This document shows positions 1-10,010 of a DNA stretch of 24,912 nt, one piece after another; the stretch's first letter is position 1, and each line of letters starts with the position of its first letter. The notes beneath the pieces are model-generated. The model saw only the letters and a list, made by a program, of their open reading frames with translations, was not told the DNA's origin and did not search any database. A program made the position numbers and the translations under genes. The DNA is from Coptodactyla brooksi. Taxonomy: Eukaryota; Arthropoda; Insecta; Coleoptera; Scarabaeidae. The DNA lies in contig JAWQRM010000283.1 of the NCBI GenBank assembly GCA_033557675.1, positions 1 through 24,912 on the forward strand. The letters run 5' to 3'.

Positions 1-480
1 TTATTAACCTTTTATTAATTGCAAACACTTACAATTAGGAAATGAGAGACATCTACTAATGTGAATTAAATTGACAAGTCATTGACTTGTCAATTAAACA
101 CCTAATTAAGTCAAACACCTAAGATATTTTTCAACAAACTAACCTGAAATGTGTCAATATATCTTTACTATATGTATTAAATTATATTAGTATCTAATCA
201 ATTTCTTAAAATTATAATTAAAATTTTAGTCTTTTGAGGATAAATGTGTTAAGGTAAATCTAATTGCAGATACAGTTTGGAAACAATAAAGAAACAACAA
301 AGTTAAAAGAATTAATAAATGAGAATTAAATAAATAACATTAAATAATAAAGTAAAAAGAATTGATAATTCATAAATTATTAACCTTTTATTAATTGCCA
401 AGTAGCTTGCCATTAGTTGACAAGTCATTGACTTGTCAACTTTATCAACTGTCAAAATTGACAGTTAATAAATGAAAGCC
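1..480. repeat. AT-rich repeat, two partial copies with matching palindromes
   Basis: Two related segments, about 1-125 and 372-480, both begin with a TTATTAACCTTTTATTAATT-type sequence and both carry a palindrome around TTGACAAGTCA-T-TGACTTGTCAA (69-95 and 415-441, arms of 13 bases, one-base spacer). The second also has AACTGTCAA-AA-TTGACAGTT just after. The opening motif resembles the start of the repeats near 19,490 and 20,060, so this may be a diverged member of a dispersed family. No coding capacity is seen. Confidence 0.6.
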
Positions 481-2460
481 CTCCATCATTTATGTCTACC
501 TAATTTGATATATTGTTATTAAATATATTACCTATTGTTTATAACCTTCTAATTCCTCTTAATATTCGGTTATTTTCCAGTGAAGTTACATATTAATTTC
601 TTTATTTCATCCAGAACATTCTGAAGAATTTAAATCTAATAATAATACTGTATATTTTTCTCAATTGCTTTCTCATTTCCAATTGAACAGAATTATTTTA
701 ATTAAGCTGTAGCACACGAGAGAATGCGAACAGCATTCTTGGTATGAATATATCTTGTAATTAACTGTGCACTGAGCCATTTCTTGACTAATCCCGTAGT
801 AAAAAAAAGAAAATATTATTTTTACTACGGAATTAATCAAGTTAACGCACGGAGGTCGTTACAGCACATGAAATAACTGTTAAAAACTGTACATTGGAGC
901 ATAAATTCCTGTACCAAAAGCGGTGTCTGTCGAACTGCTCGCAATTATAAAGTTAATTCGCGTTAAATTAGTATTCGTTTAGTGCATAGCATTATCTATT
1001 TGGGTTGTCAATTAAAATTCAGGCGCATTACGCAATAGAACGCTGTTTTATCGGCGGAAATGCTCGCGACGTACGCGCGGTTTCCTATTTCCTGAACTTG
1101 GCGAATTCTTCGTTGTAATTGTAACAATCTCGGCATTCTAGATATTCTCGCTTATAAGTCATTCTTTAGCGTTAAATTCCAAACGTTACCGATGTTAATC
1201 ACAACCTTATTCCGCCGCCCGTAAAATTTATTACTCAAATGGCATTCAAACGATTTTTATTTTAAACTTATCTGATGTACATTACTTACAAGACAGTGTT
1301 TTTGACAATTGTATCTACTTTTTCATAGTTACTTCCCCATAATTTTACTAGCAAAACGTTTAATGAAAATATTTGCAGTTTTCAAATCGAAAGAGCCTCG
1401 TCCTCTTCACACGGAATACTTAAGTCAACAGGAAATTGAACCGTCTCCCTATGTACATAAGTATGTACCTATTTGCATATCTTTATGGGTGCACCTATCG
1501 GCTGTTATCAACGCAGAATGCGTAGAAGCTCAATGAGTTTTACTGCACCCTTTTAAAATTCTTCAGAAGTGAGAAACACAACTCGGGAAATAACGTTAAA
1601 CTTTATTTTCTAAAAATTTAACACGCTTATCTTATCGATAACGCTTTCGGAATTCTGAAAAAGTATTATCAATTCGGTTTCTAGTTTATTTCGCTGGCAT
1701 TATCGTGGCTCGTGTAAATAAGTGATGATTATTTTTATGCGGTATTACGTGGAAATGATTTATTAGTTTACAGGAAAGGTTTTCTACCTACCCACCTAAA
1801 CTAGCCGTCAAAAAATTACGAAATGTTTGCTAAACACACGTCACAATGTCTGGAATGTTTTTGTGTCCAAGCGATAATAAACATGCTCGAACAATATTGT
1901 TATCTCAAAAACCCTTTTTCAGGTATTAATGTTTCATTCGTAATTTAAATTAAGTAGAACGATTTTGTTTATTTAGCTGTCTCCAAAGCTTCTTATCTAC
2001 AATGCTAAAGTAGTCAACATAATTATAAAACTATGAAGAATTTATGGAGTAAATATAAAATGGTTTTCAAAGAACTTTTATTGTAAAGCCCCCCTACGAA
2101 AACCCATCAGCATTTTTAATTTGAAATAGAGAAATTGTTTCCTAGTGTTAATTTGCTCTAGGATATTAAATTACCTGACAAATAAGGGTAGGTTTAATAA
2201 TTCATCTTTCATTAAAATTATTACTGAGCCATCCCCCCCCACATTCCTTTTAAAGGAACATAACATAGGGTAGTTCTAACTTCAAAGAAAAAATGTCAAA
2301 CAATAACATACAATTTTGATTATCAACTTTGTTCATTTAAATATGTAGACTTGTAACTGTTATAAAAATTAAAATAAATACCCTTATTCAGAGTCTTAGA
2401 GAATATTATTAATTGGGTAATTAATATTTTATTGGAAACCCCCATTTATTTTTATCTTTA
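480..2460. other. Non-repetitive stretch without a recognisable gene
   Basis: No open frame here resembles a known protein. The 75-codon frame at 1309-1536 begins with TTG and has no family features. Base composition is less AT-biased between about 890 and 1260, with CpG-containing patches such as GCTCGCGACGTACGCGCGG near 1060. A hairpin lies at 783-841 and a nine-C run near 2230. The stretch could be intron or upstream flank of the Chd64-like gene, whose first coding exon was not found in the window. Confidence 0.45.
783..841 (-). other. Inverted repeat with 23-base arms, better paired as minus-strand RNA
   Basis: The arms are 783-805 and 819-841, with an AT-rich 13-base loop between them. 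They match at 21 of 23 positions. The two differences are C against A on the plus-strand transcript, but become G against U on the minus-strand transcript, so a minus-strand RNA would pair along the whole stem. It could be a tiny foldback element or a structured RNA. There is no further evidence of transcription. Confidence 0.5.
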
Positions 2461-4575
2461 CAGATTATACTAAAAATATGCTTTATATTTTATTCTGTAT
2501 CTTTCAAACTGTTGTGGTTACTGAAAATTCTCCAAATTCCCAGCAAATTAACTAAAAAATTGATAAAATTTTCTACAAAAAAACATGAAACTTCATCAAC
2601 CAGTTTTTTTGACAAATTTGTAAGAAAAAATGATCACACACTTTTACTAAAAATATGCTTTATTTTTTGTTCTACATCTTTCTAACTAGTTACTGCAAAT
2701 TCTCCAAATTTTCAGCAAATGTAACTAAAAAATGGATAAAACTTTGTACAAAGACATCACGAAAATTCGTCAAACGATTCTTGATAAATTCGTAATCACA
2801 AATGATTACAAACTTTTACTAAAAACATTATTTATATTTTATCTTGTATCTTTCAAACATTTTCAGTAAATATAACTAAAGAATGAGTAAAACTTGTACA
2901 AAAGATCATGAACATTCATCATAGTTTTTTTTAGAAATTCGTAATCAGAATTAATTATAAACCTTTACTAAAGATATGCTTTATATTTTATCCTCCATCG
3001 TATAAAGCAGTTACTAAACATCTTCCAAATTCTCAGCAATTGCAATTAAAGAATTGATAAAATTTTATACAAAAAGTCATGAAAATTCAGCAAGCGATTT
3101 TTGAGAAATTCATAATTAGAATTTTTGACAAACTTTTAATAAAAGTATGCTTTCTAATCTAGGAAAAGTGGCAAAATTCTTTTAAAATTAACCACATTTT
3201 TAGCAAATATAACAAAAGAATTGGTAAAATATTGGTAATTTTAAATATTGGTAAAACTTGTACAAAAGATCATAAAAATTGATCAAATAGTTTTTTGAGA
3301 AATTCGTAATCAAAATTGATCACAAACTTGAACTAAAAATATGCTTTATATTTTATCCTGTATCGTTTAAACTAGTTATTGAAAATTCTCCAAATTCCCA
3401 GTAAATTAACTAAGAAATTAGTAAAATCTTGTACAAAAAAAACATGAAACTTTATCAACCAGTTTTTTGAGAAATTTGTAAAAAGAAATGATCACACACT
3501 TTTACCAAAAATATGCTTTATTTTTTGCACTACATCTTTCTAACTAGTTACTGCAAATTCTCCAAATTTTCAGCAAATGTAACCAAAGAATTGATAAAAC
3601 TTTGTACAAAAAATCATGAAAATTCGTCAAACGATTTTTGATAAATTCGTAATCACAAATGATTACAAACTTTTAGTAAAAACATCCTTTATATTTTATC
3701 TTGCATCATTGTAACTAGCTACTGAAAATTTTCCAAAATTTCAATCTCAGAAAAGTTTCAAAATTCTTCTAAAATTCTCCAAATTGTCAGCAAATATAAC
3801 TAAAGAATTGGTAAAACTTGTATAAAAGGTGAAAATTCATCAAATAGTTTTTTGAGAAATTCGTAATCAGAATTAATCACAAACTTTTACTAAAAATATG
3901 CTCTATATTTAGTCCTGTATCGTTTAGTTGTTGAAAATTCTCCAATTTCCTAGCAAATTAACTAAAAAATTAGTAAAACTTTGTACAAAAAAACATGAAA
4001 CTTAACATCAACCAGGTTTTTAGGAAACTTGTAAGAAAAAATGATCACACGCTTTTACCAAAAATATGCTTTATTTTTTGTTCTGTGTCTTTCTAACTAG
4101 TTACTGTAAATTCTCCAACTTTTCAGTAAACGTAACTAAAGAATTGGTAAAACATTCTACAAAAAATCATGAAAATTTATCAAACGGTTTTTGAGAAATT
4201 CCTAATAAGAATTGATTACACTTTTAATAACAGTATGCTTTATATTTTATTCTGTATCTTTTAAAGTAGTTACTGAAAATTCTCCAAATTCTCAGCAAAC
4301 GTAACTAAAGAATTAGTAAAAGTCTGTATAAACAATCATGAAAATACATTAAAGCGTTTTTGAGAAGTTTCTAATCAGAATTGATCAAATACTTTTACTG
4401 AAAATATAACGTATATTTTATCCTGCATCTTTCAAACTAGTCACTGAAAATTCTGCAAATTTTCAGCAAATGAAACTAAGGAATTGATAAAAGTTCCTAC
4501 AGAAAATTATGAAAATTCATCTACCGGTTTTTGAGAAATTCGTGATCAAAATTGATCATACTTTTTTACTAAAAA
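2460..4575 (+). repeat. Degenerate satellite array, about 172-base monomers, plus orientation
   Basis: About 12 diverged monomers follow one another. Each contains, in order, TTTTACTAAAAATATGCTTTA, a TATTTTATCCTGTATC-like stretch, AACTAGTTACTGAAAATTC, CCAAATTTTCAGCAAA, AACTAAAGAATTGGTAAAAC, CAAAAAATCATGAAAATTC and TTTTTGAGAAATTCGTAATC. The TACTAAAAATATGC landmark recurs near 2465, 2645, 2817, 2967, 3333, 3502, 3675, 3887, 4055, 4215, 4396 and 4566, giving spacings near 150-180 or multiples. No protein coding is evident. The length is close to one nucleosome, as in many satellites. Confidence 0.85.
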
Positions 4576-5190
4576 CATGCTTCATAATTTAAATAATTCA
4601 ATTGTTCGATCATGTGAAGCTTGTATTCAATGTAATGGAAACCATTTTGAACAATTTTCGTAAATTTTGTTTGTTTTTTATTGTTTCTTATATTAATTAG
4701 TGTAATGAATTTGTGTTTTAATTAAATTAGTTTTATCTCATTATCTGAGTAACTATTGGGAATTGGATATAGGTATATTTATATTTTTACTCAAAATTAT
4801 ATAAGAAATCAAACCCAAAAGGTATATCCACTTCTGAATCACCTTGTATGGAGAATGTATAAGGATGAATGGGTTCCTAGTATTAATAGTGTTATGGAAA
4901 ATTGTCTATAGTTGGATGCGAAATTTATTACCATGAAGAAACTATGTATGTACGGAACAAACTACTGAATGAAAAAAGGTTAGCCGTAATAGAATCGGCT
5001 CGATTCAAAGACGTGAAATGGGATTACATCAGCGGAATTAGAAAATTATGCGAAGAAGGAAGATCTATAGTACATTTGGATGAGACCACTAAAACTAAAA
5101 TTACTTATAAGTAAAATTTTAGCTTATAAGTTGTATGTTACACTGTTCTTTTACTGTTTCACTTTCTCAAAATGAAAGCTTGAGATGAGA
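4576..5190 (+). mobile_element. Left arm of inverted transposon pair, with DDE transposase fragment
   Basis: This arm matches the reverse complement of about 6790-7355. Inside it, 4902-5114 encodes a 70-residue fragment ending in YISGIRKLCEEGRSIVHLDE followed by TTKTKITYK and a stop. The pattern E-E-G-R-x-I-V-x-L-D-E-T is typical of the first catalytic aspartate region of IS630/Tc1/mariner-type DDE transposases that are common in insects. The fragment starts with TTG, not ATG, and lacks the other catalytic residues. It is a remnant, not an active gene. An AATCACCTTGTAT sequence at about 4839-4851 resembles a terminal repeat of such elements. Confidence 0.6.
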
Positions 5191-5194
5191 GCTT

Positions 5195-5470
5195 GAAATT
5201 TTGGAGAATTTTCAGTAACTAGTTAGAAAGATACAGGATAAAATATAAAGGATATTTCTAGTAAAAGTGTGTGGAATTTTGATGGAGAATTTGTTTGGAG
5301 AATTTGCAGTAGTAACTAGTTTTTACAGGACAAAATATAAATCATGCTTTTAGTAAAAGTTTGTGATCTATTTTGACGACGAATTTTTCAAAAATTGTTT
5401 GATATAATTTTATGATTTTTTGCACAAAGTTTTACCAATTCTTTAGTTACATTTACTGTAAGTTTGAACA
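5195..5470 (-). repeat. Satellite monomers, minus orientation
   Basis: The same monomer family as at 2460-4575 appears reversed: GGAGAATTTTCAGTAACTAG, then GATACAGGATAAAATATAAAG, then TAGTAAAAGTTTGTGATC, then TTTTACCAATTCTTTAGTTAC. About one and a half units are present. Confidence 0.75.
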
Positions 5471-5870
5471 ATTTTCAGAAACTGTTACCTGCAGCGGGTA
5501 ACTTGTCACTAGCAACATTTTATAGGAAGTTTCAGCAGTACAAAGTCAGGCTACTTCTCGAGAACCTCAAGATATGCTATTTCAAAACCAGCTTAACTGG
5601 TTAGTTAAGCATGTTAAACATTTAACTAGTCGTATTAAGTATCCAGCAATAAGGTGACTATACCTTATCATTTTATCATGCTTATCATTAGCTACAAGCT
5701 AATTATTATAAAAAAATATTGCCAATTCAAAAAAAGCAATGTTTGTAAGCATTTCTGATGGAAATGAATGTGCCAAGAAGCTAAAATAACCAGAAAGGAA
5801 AATATCAGTCAAGTTTCGGACATTTCCAAAAATGCTACACTGCAATCAAAACAGTTACACCCCAATAATG
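5400..5870 (-). repeat. Dispersed module X, minus copy (left arm of palindrome)
   Basis: It is the reverse complement of most of 13,170-13,700, and of 6380-6670 in its right half. Landmarks are GTTACCTGCAGCGGGTAAC (itself nearly palindromic), CTTCTCGAGAACCTCAAG, AACCAGCTTAACTGGTTAG, TAAGGTGACTATACCTTATC and AAGCTAAAATAACCAGAAAG. One frame reads as a possible peptide, MYQEAKITRKENISQVSDIS, in the better preserved copy at 6380-6500, which hints at old coding sequence. I do not recognise the family. Confidence 0.7.
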
Positions 5871-6250
5871 TTCAACTATTAGTAAAATTTTCTATAAAAA
5901 TTCGTGAAAATTAATCAAACGATTTTTGAAAAATTCGCAATCAAAGTTGATCACAAACTTCTACTAAAAATATGATTTATATTTGATCCTGTACTGTTTC
6001 AAACTAGTTAATACAAATTCTCCGAAATTTCAGCAACTGTAACTGACGAAGTGATGAAATTTTCTATAAAAAAATTGAAAATGAAATTTTCCAAATTTTC
6101 AGTAAGTGTAACTAAGGAATTGATAAAAATCTCTACAAAAAATGGTAAATGAAACTTTTACTGAAAAATATGCTTTATATTTTATCCTATATCTTTCTAA
6201 CTAGTTATAATTAGTTAGTTAATACTTTCTAAATAGTTACAACTAAATTT
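5870..6250 (+). repeat. Satellite monomers, plus orientation, at the palindrome centre
   Basis: About two monomers with TCGTGAAAATTAATCAAACG, TACTAAAAATATGATTTATA and CTAGTTAATACAAATTCTCC signatures. They form the asymmetric spacer between the two copies of module X. A closely similar stretch occurs at about 12,500-13,060. Confidence 0.7.
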
Positions 6251-6254
6251 CAGT

Positions 6255-6675
6255 ACATTTTCTTCTTTGTTTGGTAGAATTCTAAAGAAAGATTAATTTA
6301 TAAAGCGTATGCCTACACATTATATCTCGCATAAATGCCCTTCTTGTTTTGATAATGTCCAGAGTTACATTCTACTAATCGTTGAACATTATTTGGATGT
6401 AACTGTTTTGATTGCAGTGCAGCATCTTTGGAAATGTCCGAAACTTGACTGATATTTTCCTTTCTGGTTATTTTAGCTTCTTGGTACATTCATTTCTATC
6501 AGAAATGCTTACAAACATTGCTTTTTTTGAATTAGCAATAATTTTTTTATAATAATTAGCTTGTAGCTAATGACAAGCATGATAAAATGATAAGGTACAG
6601 TCACCTTATCGTTGGGTACTTTATACAACTAGTTAAATGTTTAACATGCTTAACCAACCAGTTAAGCTGGTTCTT
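6255..6675 (+). repeat. Dispersed module X, plus copy (right arm of palindrome)
   Basis: It begins TTCTTCTTTGTTTGGTAGAATTC in shortened form, then AAAGCGTATGCCTACACATT, TCGTTGAACATTATTTGGATG, TTTCCTTTCTGGTTATTTTAGC, GCATGATAAAATGATAAGGT and ends CAGTTAAGCTGGTTC. It is inverted relative to 5578-5870 and direct relative to 13,065-13,480. A diverged copy of its first part lies at 12,280-12,430. Confidence 0.75.
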
Positions 6676-6785
6676 TTTGAGGAATTTGCAATCAAAATTT
6701 CACGCACTTTTACTAGAAATATCCTTTATATTTTATCCTGTATCTTTCTAACTAGCTACTGAAAATTCTCCAAAATTTCAAGCTC
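6675..6785 (+). repeat. Partial satellite monomer, plus orientation
   Basis: It contains TTTTACTAGAAATATCC, TATTTTATCCTGTATCTTTC and CTAGCTACTGAAAATTCTCC. It is the mirror of the minus-oriented monomer at about 5195-5290. Confidence 0.75.
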
Positions 6786-6789
6786 TCAT

Positions 6790-7355
6790 CTCAAGCTTTC
6801 ATTTTGAGAAACAGCAAAAAACAGTGTAACATACAACTTATAAGCTAAAACTTTACTTATAAGTAATTTTAGTTTTAGTGGTCTCATCCAAATATACTAT
6901 AGATCTTCCTTCTTCGCATAACTTTCTAATTCCGCTGATGTAATCCCATTTCACGTCTTTCAATCGAGCCGATTCTATTATGGCTAACCTTTCATTCAGT
7001 AGTTTGTTCCGTTCATACATAATTTCTTCATGGTAATAAATTTCGCATCCAACTAGAGACAATTTTCCATAACACTATTAATACTTGGAACCCATTCTTC
7101 CTTATACGTTCTCCATACAAGGTGATTTAGAAGTGGATATAACTTTAGAATTTGATTTCTTATACGATTTTAAGTAAAAATATACCTAAAAATATACCTA
7201 AAAATATACCTATATCCAATTCCCAATACTTACTCAGATAACGAGATAAAACGAATATAATTAGAACACAAATTTATTGCATTAACGGATATAAAAAACA
7301 AACAGAATTTACAAAAATTGTTCAAAATGGTTTCCATCACATTGAATACATGCTT
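6790..7355 (-). mobile_element. Right arm of inverted transposon pair, with DDE transposase fragment
   Basis: The stretch is the reverse complement of the arm at 4576-5190. At 7062-6853 it encodes a 69-residue version of the same fragment, with the same E-E-G-R-S-I-V-x-L-D-E-T core and the same TTKTKITYK end. The two copies differ at several residues (for example one lysine is lost in the NEKRLA/NERLA stretch), so they have aged separately. The 3' side carries three 12-base units, a GTAAAAATATAC followed by two CTAAAAATATAC (7174-7209), that the left arm lacks. Confidence 0.6.
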
Positions 7356-8275
7356 CATTTTTTGTAGGAACTTTTATCAATTCGTTAATTACATTTGCTG
7401 AAAATTTGGAAACTTTTCAGTAATTAGTTTGAAAGATACGGGATAAAATATACGTTATATTTAGTGCTTGATCAATTCTGATTACAAATATCTCAAAAAC
7501 CGTTTAATGTATTTTCACGAGTGTTTATAGAGACTGTTACCAATTCTTTAGTTACATTTGCTGGGAATTATGAGAATTTTCAGTATTTTCAGAATTTTCA
7601 GTAACTACTATGCGATACAGGATAAAATACAAAGCATATTTTTAGTAAAAGTTTCTGATCAACTTTGTTTACGAATTTCTCAAAAACTGTTTGATGAATA
7701 CTCATCATTTTTCCTATCTAGTTTTATCAATTCATACGTTTGCGGAAAATTTTGAACATTTAGAGTAACTAGTTAGAAAGATACAGAATAAAATATAAAG
7801 CATACTTTTATTAAAAGTGTAATCAATTCTTATTACGAATTTCTCAAAAACCGTTTGATGAATTTTCATGATTTTTTGTAGAATGTTTTACCAATTTTTT
7901 TAGTTAGTTTGCTGAAAATTTGGATAATTTTTAATAGCTAGGTTAAAAGATATGGGATAAATTTTAAAGCATATCTTTAGTAAGAGTTTATGATCAATTT
8001 TGACCAGCAATTTCCCAAAGACCATTTCATGGATTTTCAAGATTTTTCTCTACAAAGTTTTCCCAAGTTTTCTTTAGTTGCATTTATTAAAAATTGTATG
8101 CAACTAGATCGAAAGATACAGAATGAGATATGTATATTTTAGTAAAAGTTTCTGATCAACTTTGATTGTGAATTTCTCGAAAACCGTTTGATGAATTTTC
8201 ATGATTCTTTGTAGAAAGTTTCATTAATTCTTTAGTTATATTTGCTGAGAGTTTGGGGAAGTTGTAGTAACCGAT
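7355..8275 (-). repeat. Satellite array, minus orientation
   Basis: About five diverged monomers read on the minus strand. Plus-strand landmarks are TTTTCAGTAATTAGTTTGAAA, AAATATACGTTATATTTAGTG and repeated CAAAAACCGTTTGATGAATT with TTAGTTACATTTGCTG. It mirrors the end of the plus-oriented array at 2460-4575 across the palindrome centre. It stops at the GC-richer island at about 8290. Confidence 0.8.
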
Positions 8276-8471
8276 TGACTACTTATATCCAAAACTATTT
8301 AAATTGGCCATTCGGGGATTACGTGACCATCTGACCGTCGGAAATGTTGGTCACGACCGGCCGTTGATAACTTCTTGATCTCGGCGAGAAGAAGACGAAT
8401 TCAATTATCTAATTGTTCGCCGGGGCACGTTTCTGTGTGACTTAAGGCTTTGATCCGATGTGGCTCCAATC

Positions 8472-8481
8472 CCATATATGG
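8472..8481. promoter_or_regulatory. Perfect CArG box (SRF-type site)
   Basis: CCATATATGG fits CC(A/T)6GG exactly and is fully palindromic. In vertebrates, SRF acting through CArG boxes drives transgelin (SM22) and other contractile genes. Here the next gene downstream on + is a transgelin-family gene whose visible exons begin 6.2 kb away. The functional link is inference. Confidence 0.4.
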
Positions 8482-8889
8482 AGGCGACGTTCGTTTTTTA
8501 ACCGTTATTACTTGAGGGATTACGTCACCGTGACTCATTCCGGTCCCTCTCTTTCTCTCTTCACGAACGACGATGTGGTTCTTCTAGGCTCTGCCTCTGC
8601 GTCTTCGACCGCAAGAAATCGCCGTTTGAGCGGGGGGATCCGGGGGGAAAGAGGGGGACACACACACACAATTCAACTTTGGTATTTCATGCACTCCAGA
8701 TTGAACGAACATATGGCAAGTTTCTTTCTGCGCCTTATACGGCACGTTTAAGAAACGACGAGGTATCGCGTAACGTTTTGGAAGAGGGGAAAAATGCACG
8801 TAACCAGCACGTGCCCCGCTTTTTTCTGTTTCTCTTATTGCCCGAGAAGGGGAGAGCATAAGCAGACCTTGTCCGCATTGTACGGTTTC

Positions 8890-8911
8890 GTTTTCGAATC
8901 GATTCGAAAAC
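8890..8911. repeat. Perfect 22-base palindrome centred on ATCGAT
   Basis: The half-site GTTTTCGAATC is followed immediately by its reverse complement. It sits at the right edge of the GC-rich island, about 40 bases before the satellite array resumes. Confidence 0.8.
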
Positions 8912-8949
8912 CCTATTTATTCTCGACATCTTTCATTCAATGGGCACAA

Positions 8950-10010
8950 ACTTTACCAGCTTTTACTAAAAATATAGTTTACTAAATTCACAGCAAATGT
9001 AACTAAAGAATTGGTAAAACTTTGTACAAAAAATCATCCAAATTCATCAAACGCTTTTTGAGAAATTCGTAATCAAAATTAATCGCAAACTTTTACTAAA
9101 AATGTACTCTATATTTTATCCTATATTTTAAAAACTAGCTACTGCTAATTCCCCAAATTTTCAGCAAATGTAAGTAAAGAATTGATAAAAACTTTCTACA
9201 AAAAATCATGAAAATCCATCAAACGGTTTTTGAAGAATTCGTAATCAAAATTGATCGCAAACTTTTTCTAAAAATGTGCTCTATATTTTATCATGTATTT
9301 TTCAAACTAGTTACTGCAAATTCCCCAAATTTTCAGCAAACGTAAGTAAAAAATTGATAAAATTTTGCACAAAATATCATGAAAATCCATCAAACGGTTT
9401 TTGAGAAATTCGTAATCAAAATCGATGGCAAACTTTTACTAATAATATGCCCTATATTTTATCCTGTATTTTTCAAACTGGTTCCTGCAAATTCTCCAAA
9501 TTTCTAGCAAACGTAAGTAAAGAATTGATAAAACCATGTACAAAAAATCATGAAAATCCATCAAATGGTTTTTGAGAAATTCGTAATCAAAATTGATCGC
9601 AAACTTTTACTAAAAATGTGCTCTATATTTTATCATATATTTCTCAAACTAGTTACTGCAAATTCTCCAAATTTTCAGCAAACGTAAGTAAAGAATTGAT
9701 AAAACTTCGTACAAAAAAATCATGAAAATTCATCAAACGGTTTTTTGAGAAATTCGTAATCAAAATTGATTGAAAACTTTTACTAAAAGTGTGCTCTATA
9801 TTTTATCCTGTATTTTGCAAACTAGTTGCCACAAATTCTCCAAATTTTCAGCAAACGTAAGTAAAGAATTGGTAAAACTTTGTACAAAAAAATCATGAAA
9901 ATTCATCACACAGTTTTTGAGAAATTCGTAATCAAAATTGATCGCAAACTTTTACTAAAAGTGTGCTCTATATTTTATCATGTATTTTTCAAACTAGTAA
10001 ATTCTCAAAA
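8950..10010 (+). repeat. Satellite array, more homogeneous, 171-173-base monomers
   Basis: About six monomers with GTGCTCTATATTTTATC landmarks at 9276, 9618, 9791 and 9963, giving steps of 171-173 bases (9276 to 9618 is two units). The copies here are more alike than in the 2460-4575 array, which suggests later amplification. A 100-codon frame at 9880-10,182 runs out of this array into the next island and is not a gene. Confidence 0.9.

Larger units (their letters stand above)
8290..8945. promoter_or_regulatory. GC-rich island with CArG box and bZIP sites, candidate regulatory region
   Basis: This block of about 650 bases is free of satellite and much richer in GC and CpG than either flank. 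It holds a perfect CArG box CCATATATGG (8472-8481), two near-identical 14-mers GGGATTACGTGACC (8315-8328) and GGGATTACGTCACC (8516-8529), a TGACTCA AP-1 site (8531-8537), a GCACGTGC E-box core (8808-8813) and a CA run near 8660. The reading frames in it (97, 91, 64 and 63 codons) resemble no family. I infer an enhancer or alternative promoter for the Chd64-like gene, but it could belong to something unannotated. Confidence 0.4.

Noticed and set aside
1500..1530. TTATCAACGCAGAATGCG resembles a common cDNA-synthesis primer, suggesting contamination
   Set aside because: Only about 12 contiguous bases match, and the surroundings are continuous AT-rich genomic sequence. Most likely chance.
2460..4575. 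CRISPR-like array
   Set aside because: Whole monomers repeat with no unique spacers, and the context is an insect genome. This is satellite.
8458..8985. Cluster of open frames of 60-97 codons on both strands as possible genes
   Set aside because: They overlap each other on both strands, show no family motif, and arise because the block is GC-rich and so poor in stop codons.
2460..10010. Functional centromere
   Set aside because: The arrays are short, diverged, mixed in orientation and interrupted, and they sit beside genes. No CENP-B-box-like sequence was noticed.
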